This document shows positions 22,269 to 33,689 of a DNA stretch of 64,000 nucleotides, piece by piece. The stretch covers positions 1,170,553-1,234,552 of the forward strand of contig JAOTOM010005152.1 in the NCBI GenBank assembly GCA_034440615.1. Direction: 5' to 3'. A model generated the notes under the pieces. That model ran no database searches. It was not told the origin of the DNA and saw nothing but the letters and a program-made list of their open reading frames with translations. The stretch's first letter is position 1; each line of letters begins with the position of its first letter. The position numbers and the translations under genes were made by a program. Origin of the DNA: Ashinkailepas kermadecensis. Taxonomy: Eukaryota; Arthropoda; Thecostraca; Neolepadidae.

Positions 22269-23520
22269 GTGTTTGCAATGAATGGTTGAGCGGGAATACA
22301 GTGCATGTTGGAGGCCGTGTTGGCTCTGTGTTGTCTGCAATGTTTCTGCTAATTTGGTGGCGTACAGACAGCCAAATAGTAATTGGGGGAGTTCCGAGTG
22401 TTTGTCACCCAGAAACGATGAAAGCGAGGGGATGATGCCGTCCTTTTGACAGAGGGCCTTGAGTCTTTGAGCATCAAAGCTACTACAGCTTAGCAGAATG
22501 TGGTCTATGCTTAATGTGGTGTTGCAGGTGTCGCGGTGAGGTGTTGCAAATGGTCCTCCTCTAGTTGAGGCTGGCTCATTAGGTAAGCTTTGCGTAGAGG
22601 CTTGGTGCAACCAGCTCTAAGTTCGGTGAGGATAACTTCCTTTTGGCGGTGTGATTGGCTTGATGTGCTCCATGTGCCTATCGTTGGTTTCATGTTGTGG
22701 GTGTGGCTGGAGCCTTGAGGTGTAGACTGGTGTTGTGTCCATGGGTTCTGGTGATGCTTACGTGTGTGGCGTTGTAGTAGCGCTTTGCAGTCGTCTACCG
22801 AATATTCCATGCTGGGATAAGTGGTCGATGTTAAGGCGCACTTTGTCAGTTCATCTGCGTGGTCGTTTCCTGGAATGTTGATGTGGCCCGTAATTCAGAG
22901 GAAGGAAGTGTTGTTTACGTTGCGGGCCACGACTTGTTGGATTCAATGAATGACTGGATTTGAACATTCGTGAGTGTTGCTGATTGACTGAATGACTGAT
23001 TTGGAGTCTGAACAAGTGACTACGTTTCTCGTGCTGTGCCTCTTTATAATGGAGATAGCGGCCAGTATGGCCACTGCTTCAGTAGTGAAGATGGAAAAGT
23101 TATCCGGGAGACGTTTAAAAAGCCTAAGGCCTGGTCCAGTGATGCCGATGCCTACTTTGACCACGTGTTTTGACCCATCCACGAATACGAGTGTTTTGTG
23201 GTTGTTGAGTTCGGCGTATTCGTTGAAGGTGCCAAGAATTTCAGCCGGCATGATATCTGATTTCTTTTCCCAGAACAAGTACTCGACCTTTGGTGGACTG
23301 TGTATTCAGAATGGCCTAGAGGGCGGTCTAGCTACAGTGGTTGGCACTGTGAGGCTAAGATATGAAAGCCATGGCAATTAGAACACATTGATGGACAACG
23401 CAATTCCATCTCTCAGATGTTTCAAGCAGACTTGCTGTACTGGGAAGCTGTACGACAAATACTTCTCGCAGCGAGAGTGTGCAATGAAGAGCCTAATGCG
23501 GGCGTGAGCACGGTGGCGCG
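22263..23520 (-). pseudogene. Jockey-family copy A: RNase H and C-terminus, decayed
   Basis: Read on the minus strand, 23278-22943 is an RNase H: VFVDGSK (first Asp), TEAVAILAAI (Glu), TCSDSKSVIQS (second Asp). After a frame change, GHINIPGNDHADELTK (last Asp region) and LTELRAGC follow. After another, LSIDHILLSCSSFDAQRL and LSSFLGDKHSELPQLLFG form the C-terminal Cys/His segment. Weaker RT-to-RNase H linker similarity continues to about 23520. The frame is broken at least twice. The fragment is 5'-truncated: endonuclease and RT are absent. It belongs to the same family as 24765-25590 and 27290-27965 and differs from the 5-10 kb element. Confidence 0.83.
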
Positions 23521-24375
23521 GTCCGACGTGAATTAGCGCATCATTTGTCTACAGAAGTTTGTCAGATGTCACACGCCTACCAGCTGGTGGCTGAATAACG
23601 GCGTGTCTCCCACTGAAAAAGCACGTTGTCCGAGGTGCGGTGGGAACTGAATTGCAAACGGCATCTTTAGTCCAGGGTGTTGGAAAATTCAGTCCCAGTG
23701 CCATCTGGAACCAAACTTGAAGTGACACATTTAGTATGTACCGAAGTGCATCCATGCATGACACTCGTGATTTACTCCGCACGCTTTCTCATTTTAGACT
23801 TTAGAAAAATAGCCGGAACTTGTACTTATCGTGATATTCTATGATACCGTACGCCAGTGACAAAACCTCATCAATACAGGCCAAATATTTGGTTATTACA
23901 TTTACATTTTCCTTCCTCTTCATATCCGAGAAGGTCATCAACCCTTATCTGATCTTAACTGAGTAAAGAATGCCTTGCATAACCTTATCAAATAATGTCA
24001 TATATTGCTCCGTATGTGAGACATGGAACTATAAACGACAACATGATACTGCATTTTCCACCACACAACCACTAGGGATAGCTGATTGGCACGCTACAGC
24101 TGGTCACAGTGTTCATGATCATGCCTCTATCCAGCAGCTATGTTGAAGTGTCCGTGCTGTTCCTGTTGTTGCTGGTAGCACTGCTCCTGCTATAACTACT
24201 GCAATTGGAATTCTTTTGAGCTTGGATGATGTGGCTTGTGCGCTTGATGGCGAATATCCAGGTTGCTTTTGTCTTGTGACACGGTGCTTGTGTCTCCCAA
24301 ATAGTTCAAGTGTGTCCGGATGGAACGGTTAAAGCCTAGGTATACTCCTTCCGGCTAAATCCGCGGCTATGTAGA
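23521..24375. other. No gene recognised
   Basis: AT-rich sequence with no repeat, gene or RNA that I can support. Confidence 0.5.
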
Positions 24376-24379
24376 TGTC

Positions 24380-24748
24380 AGAAATGTCATGAACATTTCC
24401 TCCTCCAGGCAGATCTTGTGAAATATCTAGCTATGAGTAGATCTTGTGAATTGTGTGCATGTCCCCTTCCAGGTAGGTCTTGTGAACATTTCGTGCTCTA
24501 AGTAGGTCTTCTGAACATTTTCATTGGGATACATATCTTCTGAGTATTTTCATTTAAAGGTAGGTTTCCTGAAACTTTCATTGACAGGGAAGTATTCTGA
24601 GCATTAATGTAGACCTTCTGAACATTCAGACATGGGAGTAGATTTAACGAAAATTTCCAGCTCTAAGTATGCCCGGTGAACACGTCCCTCTTCAAGTAGA
24701 TATTGTGAACACATCAGTCTTAAAGTAGATATTGCTCGCATGCAGATC
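24380..24748. repeat. Degenerate minisatellite, about 40 bp
   Basis: Roughly nine diverged units recognisable by AAGTAGATCTTGTGAAC, GGTAGGTCTTGTGAACATTT and similar, spaced about 38-45 bp apart. Later units are strongly mutated (TTCTGAGCATT, ATATTGTGAACAC). Confidence 0.8.
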
Positions 24749-24764
24749 GCATGAGCCTCTTCTC

Positions 24765-25590
24765 TTAGCGAAGGATAAATTGGTTAATTTTGTCACGGTA
24801 CCAGCACCTGGCCCAATCCCAAAACCACCGATGGTTCTCTACGGTGCGCACAAGAAGTAATTGCCCACACCGTCTCTCACAGCGGCTATCGCGTGCTAGT
24901 AGTGTACATTCTACGGGGGGAGTACATCATGCAGGACTGTGCATTAGGGTTAGTACTGTGTTAGTACTTTACTATCACCGGCCGGCGGCACCACGACGCA
25001 ATCACTTACGTGTTGTGCTAAGTTAGCGCAAGTCGGCTCATGTACGTCCGAAGGCACCGCTAGGTAGCAATTTATTTCAAGCCACAAGACAAATCGGCTA
25101 ATGTACGTCCGATTACATGCGTGGACGGCTGTATCCTGGCTTTGTTTGTTATGCATTTACCTTGCTACTAAAAGTGGTTGCGCGTGCATGCAGTGCGTGT
25201 GAGTTGAGTCAGTTTAGTGTTGTCAATTGATGCGCCCTGAAACCCAAATAGGAAACAATGGTGTTGTCAACAATGTTCCTGATAGTTTTGTGGTGGGGAG
25301 TGAATAGAGAAAGAGAACAGGAGTAAAAGGAGAAAGCCTTGGTGCTTGTCACCCAGCAGCGAGGCAAGGGACAGAGGGATGCCCTTTTTTGGCGGACATT
25401 AGTCGGCATCTCTCAGTATCAAGGCTACCACAGTCTGGCAGGTTGTGACCTATGTTTAGTGTGGTGTTGCGGACCTGGCAGTGCTGTGTTGTAAGCTAAT
25501 CATTCTCTAGCTTAGTCTGTGTTCGTGTTGTGCCACCAGTTTCAAATCTAGTGAGGATGAGTTCCTTTTTTTTGCTGAATGGGCCTCCGT
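24765..25590 (-). mobile_element. Jockey-family copy B (C-terminus plus 3' UTR)
   Basis: The minus-strand sequence from 25590 to 25210 matches copy A (the segment encoding LLGDKH followed by a Leu-rich stretch, preceded by the His/Cys region), now with frameshifts. From 25200 to 24765 it matches the copy C 3' UTR, including GGACGTACATGAGCCGA-type subrepeats and a distal block with GGTGTGGGCAATTAC against GGTGTGGGTAATTAC at 27795. This copy thus shows the distal 3' UTR that the satellite replaced in copy A. Confidence 0.78.
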
Positions 25591-25652
25591 ATTCCACTCG
25601 GGGAAACCTTGATCAACTAAAACTTGTATGAATGTGGGACCATATGTGCACG

Positions 25653-25654
<2 letters not shown>

Positions 25655-25730
<76 letters not shown>

Positions 25731-25815
25731 TGTGTGCGTGTGTCTGTAGATGTGTAGATGTGCCTGTTAGTGCTCATATACTGATATATATATATATTAT
25801 ATATATATATATGCG
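25655..25815. repeat. (GT)n then (TA)n microsatellites
   Basis: About 45 GT units from 25655 to 25745 with one TTTG interruption, then a TA run at about 25782-25812. Confidence 0.95.
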
Positions 25816-27105
25816 TTTGTATGCATGTGTGTGTACATACAACTCCCATTCTTCCATGTGTATTTCAATTAATCTTCTTTTTTTGGCGAACTGGATGCAA
25901 AGCTGGGACCATCTACAATGTAGATTGTATGCATTGTATGATGTAGATTCCACATCGTCTATCGCTTTCTTGTCAAAGCGTATGCAGCACTTATAAGTTG
26001 ATGGCTTCATGTTCTTGAAGGAGACTAATGTCGTCTGCTCAGACCCTGTTTGCACAGCCTGGTTTGGCAACCACTTCAATACCGACAGCTTCATCAGACG
26101 CAGTTCAAACTGAATGCCAATGAGGAACGCCGCTGCCCCACTGGGATCTGTAGGTAGAAGGGTGAAGCTCTGGAAATGATTCAAACTGCAGAATACTTTG
26201 GAGCAATGTAGAGTCAAGACGACTCGCTAATTGTTGGGCTACATTCAGACCCAGTGGGATTCAGTTATCGTCAGCCACAAGAGGTATCAATTTTACAGCC
26301 CACGCTAGTCTTTCTGCCTGTTAATTTTAATTATTGCATAATAGCATATCATTATCATTTATCATCAACACAAAAGCATATCATATCATGTTAAATAAAA
26401 GAATGTCATAAACATGCGACTTCTTTTAGTTTTGCTATTGGCAACAGCTACTTCATTGAAAGTATTGTTATATTTCATATGATATGCTCTTGTAGTCAAA
26501 GCATGCTATGCTCTGTCCTGGTACGCCATATAATAATGCGCTGTCCATCAGGCTGACTTTAATGGAATACTCCGTGCTGTGCAATACGAAATCCTGGCAA
26601 TCCCGCCAGCAATGATGCTGTCCAAACTTAACATGGAACCTCGAAAGGATTGTTCTCTCATCTAGAAGGCTTGATTGCACATTATTCTACAAGCAGTGCC
26701 TCGGAATTGAAGAGTCATGGTGCAAATTGTATAATTAACACTGGTTGACTCTGATTATTCCTCAACTTCACAAACAACCCATGAAGTTCAGCATTTCATG
26801 TTTCCCAATAAAGCCTACACCTTCCCCGAACGAAATTCAAGGGAGCTGTCTTTCAGGCATCTTGCCACCAAAGCAATGCTTGTCGGAATCCCCCTGGTAA
26901 TGAATGGCGGGTGCGCCGAGAATGGTTTCCGAAGCTCGTTGGTCGTGACTGGCAACTTCGGCGCCGCTAGGTGCTTGGGGGCGGGCTAGGTTTTGTGACC
27001 ACTGGGACGCGCACATGCTGGGAACACTCCATACCTGCTGGCCTGTATTCCATGTCCGTGTAGCTTCGCATAGACGTCGCATTAGCTTGTGCATTAACTG
27101 TCTGG
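25816..27105. other. No gene recognised
   Basis: Nothing beyond scattered short frames. A minus-strand frame ending near 25774 runs through the microsatellite and is not convincing. Confidence 0.5.
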
Positions 27106-27109
27106 CATT

Positions 27110-27282
27110 TGTTCTCAGACATTCCTTGTCAGACATTTACTGTCGGATAATCATCAGACTGTTATTATCAAATGTTTATTGTTTGACATTTATTGTCAGA
27201 CTTTCATTGTCAGACATTTATTTTCAGGCAATCATTGTCAGACATTTGTGGTCAAACATTTATCGTCAGACATTTACTGAAA
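27110..27282. repeat. 14-bp minisatellite
   Basis: About a dozen units of the GTCAGACATTTATT type with substitutions (GTCAAACATTTATC, TTCAGGCAATCATT). Most regular from 27180 to 27280. Confidence 0.85.
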
Positions 27283-27289
27283 AAGAAAA

Positions 27290-27965
27290 GAGGGCATCAC
27301 CCTCTCGCTTCCATGGCTTCTGGGCGACAAACACCCAGAATTCCTCGAATTACTATTTGGCTATCTGTATGACACCAAACTAACAGGAACATTGTCGACA
27401 CCACACAACCAACACGCACTCCAACAAGCACCGCATGCCCGCGCAACCACTCATAGCAGCAACGTAAATCGCCATGCACGAATAGCGACGGACGTAGATA
27501 AGCTGAATCGTTTTTACCACACGAAATAGATGGCTACCTGGCGGTGTGTCGGACGCAAATGAGCCGAATTGCTTTAAAAATTAGCGAAGCCTAAAATGAT
27601 TACTCAGAGTTACCATCGGACGTAAATGAACCGATTTACTATATAATTCACGATGTTTTCCCAGAGGTATGTACCAACGGGCGTTAATGAGTGGAATTAC
27701 AAAACACGGTACTAACCCCACACACAACATTGCGTGAAAGCATGCTACCAACTACTACTAACCATTAACAAGCGGCAGCAGACGTGAAAGGCGGTGTGGG
27801 TAATTACCTCCTTGCCCGCACGGTAAAGAACCCTCGGTGCTCTTCAACAAGAGTAGGCTAATACCGGAGCCCTGGCAAAATCAACTTTCTTGCCAACCCT
27901 CTCCCACCCACTCTACAAATTATCTTGCCGAGGAGTAAAGTAAACTAAACTCTAAACATCTGGGA
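27290..27965 (+). mobile_element. Jockey-family copy C (C-terminus plus full 3' UTR)
   Basis: The plus strand reads LLGDKHPEFLELLFGYLYDT from about 27322, collinear with the minus-strand C-terminus of copy A. After the stop, the 3' UTR carries three GGACGTA/CAAATGAGCCGAA-type subrepeats (27490-27690), the GCGGCAGCAG seed near 27772, a GC-rich distal block and an AAAGTAAACTAAACTCTAAA-like tail. Upstream coding sequence is absent, so it is heavily 5'-truncated. It is the only copy with an uninterrupted 3' UTR and serves as the empty-site reference for copy A. Confidence 0.8.
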
Positions 27966-28008
27966 GATGGTCCCCCGTCCACCCCCGCCTTCAGCACCTT
28001 AACCTTCC

Positions 28009-28653
28009 CCGTCTTTCCGGTTATATCCTCACCCCGTCACGGGGGGGTTGATAACCCCCCTCTAATCTACAAACTAAGCGTCGCACGAAAACGAAAGAGG
28101 CGTCATCGGAAAGCGCTCGACGTGTAGGGCTAGACCCCCCCCCCCAATTGTATCCCCCCAAAAAGTGACGTCACTATGGGGCCTAAGTTTTCACGACTTA
28201 CATCATGTTTTTGGCTCTGGGGAGTTCATTTTGGGGGAGATTTGAAGAAACAAAAATTATTTGGAATACAAAAAAGGAAGGCAAAATCGACCATGGCCCT
28301 AAAATTTGTACCCACCCAAAAATCAAAATGTTGTTTTTTGAAATTTCAATAAAAAGCGGAAAAAAATCCTCTGATGCGTTTTGTTTCGTCCCTATAGATA
28401 AGCAAACGCTGAAAGTTTCATTAAAATATCTCTATCCGTTAAAGCGTGACGACTGGTTGAACATTTCTGGAGGTGACCTCACTTGACCTTGACTAACTCG
28501 TTGACCCTAGATGACCTGACCTAAAAATTTTGACACAACATGCCAAATTGATGTGGAAAAAGGTATGCCAAATTTCGGCGCGCTACCACGCGCCGTTCTT
28601 CTAATATCCGCGAAAAACCTTAAGGGGGGGGCGGTTAACAACCTCCCCCGAGA
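28009..28653 (+). mobile_element. Non-autonomous TIR element, copy 2 (hairpin-ended)
   Basis: About 645 bp related to 21485-22268. The left terminus folds on itself: GGGGGGTT at 28042-28049 and AACCCCCC at 28053-28060 with a 3-base loop. The right terminus has a comparable G-run/GGTT...AACC/C-run near 28624-28649, and the two termini are also inverted copies of each other. Internal features shared with copy 1 are a CGGCGCG/CGCGCCG hairpin (28576-28595), an AGTGACGTCACT palindrome (28164-28175) and a direct repeat of TGACCT with a 4-base spacer (28474-28489). No transposase is encoded. The exact target duplication could not be resolved. Confidence 0.82.
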
Positions 28654-28669
28654 CGACGCGGGTTAACGT

Positions 28670-29280
28670 CACATACACTATAACGTAGGACTCCTTTAAA
28701 AAAAAATAACACTTGCTTTGAACTTCATTGCAAAACCCACTCGCTTTAAAGGCTGTCAAAATGGTCTGGTAAGTCTCTAAGCACACTCACACCCCTTTGG
28801 GTGCACATTATATACTCAACAGCATATAATGAAGAACGCTGGTCACGTACTGAACAAATTCGTGCCGGTTCCGTGAAGGCCCTTGGGGGATTCAACACAA
28901 AATTTAGTCATGGATTTGCGAATATCGGAAAAATGAACCTCCATAACAGGGTTGTGGGATTAAGCTTTTTTTAAGTTCCAAGAAAGCACGGAGTGAGCAG
29001 ACCCCATTGCCCATCACCTTAATTTCGAATGCTAAGTGGTTCACTTCGCTTAATATTGACGACGCCAGGGAATGCCCTGGAAAAAACACTAATATAATTG
29101 TACCATCCAAGAGCTACAGTTGTAGCTAGCCCACTTTCATGGCCGTATTTCTTCATGAGTGTACTCCTTACGTACTTCTTTCACGGCCTTGTGTCGATCG
29201 GGTAATGCATTGCGAGTCAGACCGGAACATGGCTGTGTCAGATGCATGCAGCGGTTCTCAGAATTGCCACTCCGCTCCTG
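28670..29280. other. No gene recognised
   Basis: No repeat or gene identified. Confidence 0.45.
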
Positions 29281-29282
29281 TG

Positions 29283-29420
29283 GCGGCTCTGAGCCCGTCC
29301 TGGCAGATCACCAGCTAGTCGCTTCTATCGCGGCTCTGAGCCTGTCCTGGCAGATCACCAGATAGTCGCTTCTATCGCGGCTCTGGGTGCGTCCTGGCAC
29401 GTCACCAGATAATCGACTTC
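29283..29420. repeat. 47-bp tandem repeat, three units
   Basis: Units begin GCGGCTCTGAGC and contain CGTCCTGGCAGATCACCAG followed by TAGTCGCTTCTATC. The first two differ at two bases; the third is more diverged. Confidence 0.93.
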
Positions 29421-30530
29421 AAACTGTAATTGATAGCCGCCTGGATATCTCCTCTGGACACCATTAGCACCATTCGCCAGGTTTAACCGGTTACATCCGT
29501 GGGTCGTGATCCGCTGATTGCGCGCACCACCTACGTGCTGTTCCGGTGAATCGTGATCCCGCCGGCGGTGGCCAACGCCTACGTGCTGTTCAGCTGGGGC
29601 CTGATCCTGCTCACGACTGTAGAGCGTGACACCTATGGCTGCCGTGCATCGGCCTGGCTAGCCCATACCCTCAATACAGTAGCTGCAATCTTCCTATTGT
29701 TCTGGCTCATCCCGACAGCATGCGCATTGTACATCCTTCAGTTGTTTGAAATCGTTCAATCACGTCGGTACGTTGCTATCCAGGGAATCAAGTGAACTCG
29801 TCTCGTGTGCAGATGCGAATGCAATGCATGCAGTGTAAGATAACATGACTGATGGACCGATTCGACCTCAACCGTTGCAGACTACCTGTGGGAGGGGTAC
29901 AGCGTGATCGAAGAGGCTTACTCTATGCAACAGACATATCCGAAGTCTCCAGAAAGCTTGCGAACTCGCGTTCTGGACATTTGCCATTTCCCAAACGATT
30001 AAATTTCTTCATAGTGTCTACTATTTTATGTATTATACATCGAGACTGATCTAATAACTGTAAGGTTTGTGTAGCAGCCACTGCTTAGAAGAAAGCAGCG
30101 AATTATAATTGCATATTAACGGGTGATTACTTGGAATCCGGACGAAATTAAAGCGCTGTGGTAGTCTCGAATGTTGGGATATGGATTCCCATCCGCATCC
30201 CAACCAAGAACACCACATTGCAGCTCAGACACTGTATATTTCGGTCCTTTAGTACATTGATGCTGAAGCGCCCCTGTACTCGGCTATGTGCAGGCGCGCG
30301 GCGAGTACCATCATCATGTTTTTGCGGCACCGCCGGGTCAGGAGATCTGATGACGCTGTGTATCTGCGGGGTCAGTTGGTGCTCAGACTTCACCTGCTCG
30401 TTGCTCTGCATGCCTCATGCTTCAGAATAACCCATATGTCCTCGATTGGTCGCACCTGTGGGTAGTTGGGTGGGTTGTCTTACTTGCCCATGCAGTTCAT
30501 TTTCAACTAATCGAAGGGTATGATGGTTTC
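29421..30530. other. No gene recognised
   Basis: An 80-residue hydrophobic plus-strand frame at 29553-29795 is present but has no recognisable family or regulatory context. Confidence 0.45.
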
Positions 30531-30538
30531 ACCAGCGT

Positions 30539-30710
30539 GACCTCACAGTTGTCTCCCTGGGACTGCCGTGGCCGAGGAATGACCTCACAGTCGTCTCCCA
30601 GGGGCTGCCATGGTCGAGCCATGACCTCACAGTTGTCTCTGCGGAACTCCTGTGACCTCGCCATGACCTCACAGTCGTCTCCCTGGGACTGCCGTGGCCG
30701 AGTCATTACC
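30539..30710. repeat. 42-bp tandem repeat, four units
   Basis: Units contain GACCTCACAGTTGTCTCC then CTGGGACTGCCGTGGCCGAG. The third unit is altered in its second half (GCGGAACTCCTGTGACCTCG). Because 42 is divisible by three, frames on both strands stay open. Confidence 0.92.
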
Positions 30711-31551
30711 TCGGCTGGTCGAGCCGACTCCTGAGACGCGGCCGTCGCCTCGGCAACTCCTTGGCCGTCTCGGCGATGAGGTGCTGCATTATTGATGACG
30801 CCGGATCCCGGTCTTCCTGCGCACTGTTCGCCGGCCGAGCAAAGCCCATTGATGGGGGGAGATTTGCTCATTGCCTGGGCGAGAGCCGACCGATGGGTTG
30901 GATCAGAAAGCATGCTGCAATGCATTTATTACGGCCGGGGATTTTTCCATTCGGTGTTCGCCACCTGTTGTTATCGAGTTCTTTGGCGTGTTAATTTCTG
31001 ATCGGGACTTACTCTGCAATTCGTAGTTTTAATGTGCTTTTCGTAAGAGGACGGGATTTAAATGAAGCTGTCCGTAGTGCGTGCGGTGTTGTACAAGAGT
31101 CGCAGCTAAGCTATCAGTGCATGTTTACTCGGGCCATACAATAATGGACACGTACGGTACATATCAGCACGAGTCCTAACTCAAAGGAATTGGGCTATTT
31201 TGTCTCGGTGCAGTACACTTTTACCGCTGATCAGAAGCATACACACGAACTGATAACGAAGTAAGTACAGCATACGTACAGCAACGAAGTAAGTACAGCA
31301 CCTCATTCGCTTTCAGTGAATTACCGATCGTCGGTGGCTGCGATTCAGCATGCCGGTTTTGAGGGCAAGCGGATGCATGCATGCTTCTCTGGTCGCTGAG
31401 ACAGAAAACTCCTGACATTGCATCCGCATGTGTGCGTGGATGCGGTGTCTGTTCTATACGCGGGCGGGATCCATCGTCGACACTTGGCGGAAAATCTGGC
31501 CAGGAGCGCTACTTAGGCGCTGCCGACCAGAGACGGCGGCGCTCACACTTG

Positions 31552-32455
31552 CCCCGTTTACATGAGCAGGTCAGCCATACACGGAGATTTCCGATCTGGT
31601 CGATTCGCAAAAGTTCCGATCGCACGGCCCGTTTACAAGGGCAAAGCAGCCACCTAATCGGATTTTTGCGATTTGACGGCTGACGCAATGTGGTGAAAAG
31701 TTCAGAATATTTGTCGCATTTTTGCGCTTTCGACGCACCTGCTTCGAGCAACGGCGTACACAGGCACTATGTATCATCAATGATCCACGTAGTTAGAGGC
31801 TGTTGGGCAGAGATATAGGGAATTTGTTAATTCGAAGGATTCACGTAGCCGATGACAACATAGCCCTTTCTTCTTCGTGAATCAAACGATGCATTGTTTC
31901 CAGGCTAGACTATGTTCTGAGATGCTATAGGTTCCAGACTATGTAATGTTGCATTGTTCCAGACAGCCTTGTGCAATAGTCAAATAAACAGGGTAAATCA
32001 GGTTCACTACGCAATCGAAGAGATAAATCAGCAAAACCCAAACGCTGTCACAAATCCGCAAGTTGAACACTCCGCCACATCGTAAAACTCACGGTTGGGG
32101 CACGCACTAATAACGTGACGTCTCGGCGTTGATTTCAGCCGTTACATGTCTGATTTTTGTTTTTCGTGACTAGGTTTGCAATGATAATTAAATACAAGTC
32201 GTTTATTTTTCATAATTACCCTAAGTTTTCTCAAAACTTAGCAGAGAATAGCCTCAAGAAGTGTCATGAACTTGCAGCCGTACCATTATTTGTTCATGAT
32301 TGGTGCTAATCACAAACTTCCACCTACCGAAGCGTAAATTTACGTTAAGCTTTTCGCATATTTTGCTACGCGAAAACCCGTTTACAAGAGCATTATTTTC
32401 GCAAGTTTTCCTAATCGCATCGTATTCGGAAGTTTTGCTGCTCATACAAACGGGG
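31552..32455. mobile_element. Candidate TIR element of unknown superfamily (0.9 kb)
   Basis: The ends are inverted: CCCCGTTTACATGAGCAG at 31552-31569 and the complement of CCCCGTTTGTATGAGCAG ending at 32455 (16 of 18 match). A second copy of the motif, CCCGTTTACAAGGGCA or CCCGTTTACAAGAGCA, lies about 80 bp inside each end (31628-31643 and 32377-32392), both on the plus strand. Sequence between the paired motifs on each side shares TTCGCAA and CCGAT/CCTAATCG blocks. No transposase and no clear target duplication were found, so I call it a candidate only. Confidence 0.55.
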
Positions 32456-32896
32456 TAATTACATCGACACGCAGTCAACAAGCACGCAGCCCCGGACCGA
32501 ATATCGCACACTCATGACGTGGCCAAGTGCGGCGGCAGACATGGCCACTCTTCGGCGGCCCTCCTGCCTACGGCCCAGCGGCCCATGGATCTCACCGTCT
32601 CCGACTGACGCCTCACTCCGCTCTCAAACTCGACGCTACACGCTCTTGGAGAGCGCTAAAGCCGACCATTTGCAGTGGGCCGCACGGCTAAGTACCACAT
32701 TTCTATCCAATATTATACATATGGGAGTGCGGTGTCGATATCATAAATATTGATGGCCGCCAGCTGATGGGGTGCCAGCCTGCTATCAGTCGCGGCCATT
32801 GATCGCGCCGTCCTCGGCCGTAGCGATGCATGACAGAGGCCCGCAAACCGGAACTAATCCACAGATATGATGCATAACGCATGATAGAGCTGCACT

Positions 32897-33220
32897 GGCA
32901 GAGGACATCCCGCCCTAACAATGACGGAGCATGACAGGTACTGGCAGAGGACGTCCCGCCGTGACAGTGACGGAACATGCCAGGTACTGGCAGAGGACGA
33001 CCAGCCATGACAGTGACGTAACATGACAGACGTGTTGGCGCAGGACGCCGAGACTGACAGCAACGGAGCATGACAGAGGCATTGGCAGAGGACGATAATA
33101 ACGGGCCATGGCAGAATTGTTGGCGCAGGTCACCTGCCAGAAGCAGAACGTGATATAAATGTTGACACCGGACGCCGAGAATGACAGCAATGAGGCATGA
33201 CAGAGGAATTGACACGGAAC
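32897..33220. repeat. 46-bp degenerate minisatellite
   Basis: About seven units with GGCAGAGGACGTCCCGCC, then TGACAGTGACGGAACATG and CCAGGTACT. The first three are regular; later ones alternate GGCGCAGG and GGCAGAGG and are diverged. Confidence 0.88.
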
Positions 33221-33570
33221 ATCCATCACACCATCTAACCATTGTTCCATTTATCTTGATTCCGAAGCACATCCGTGGCACTTCAGACCAGTCAGAAGGC
33301 GGCTGACGTTTAGTCAAATGCCATGAAATGCCAGTTCAGACGCCACACTCATCAAACACAGCATAGGTCAGTTTCCCGGCAGAAAGCAGTACCGGTCTTG
33401 GGCTCACTTCCGAATTAGCTCAAGCTTGAAAGCTCACGTCCTTTTTCTTCGACTTAGCCATTCCATCTTACATGGATCTCTGACTCAAACCAAGTAGAGA
33501 CTACTAAAACACCGACAATATCCGGGAGGAGCAGTTGTCAGATTGACTAAATCTGCGTCAACGTATACAT
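33221..33570. other. No gene recognised
   Basis: No gene or repeat identified. Confidence 0.45.
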
Positions 33571-33607
33571 GCACACACACACACACACATGTATATATAT
33601 GTATATG

Positions 33608-33684
<77 letters not shown>
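33571..33684. repeat. (CA)n-(TA)n tract next to Penelope terminus
   Basis: A short CA run (33571-33588) followed by about 95 bp of TA with a few TATG interruptions. It abuts the 3' end of the minus-strand Penelope-like element. Confidence 0.95.
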
Positions 33685-33687
<3 letters not shown>

Positions 33688-33689
33688 AA

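Noticed and set aside
29553..29795. Small membrane protein with hydrophobic segments
   Set aside because: Hydrophobic and ATG-started, but short, with no family resemblance, splice context or conserved motif.
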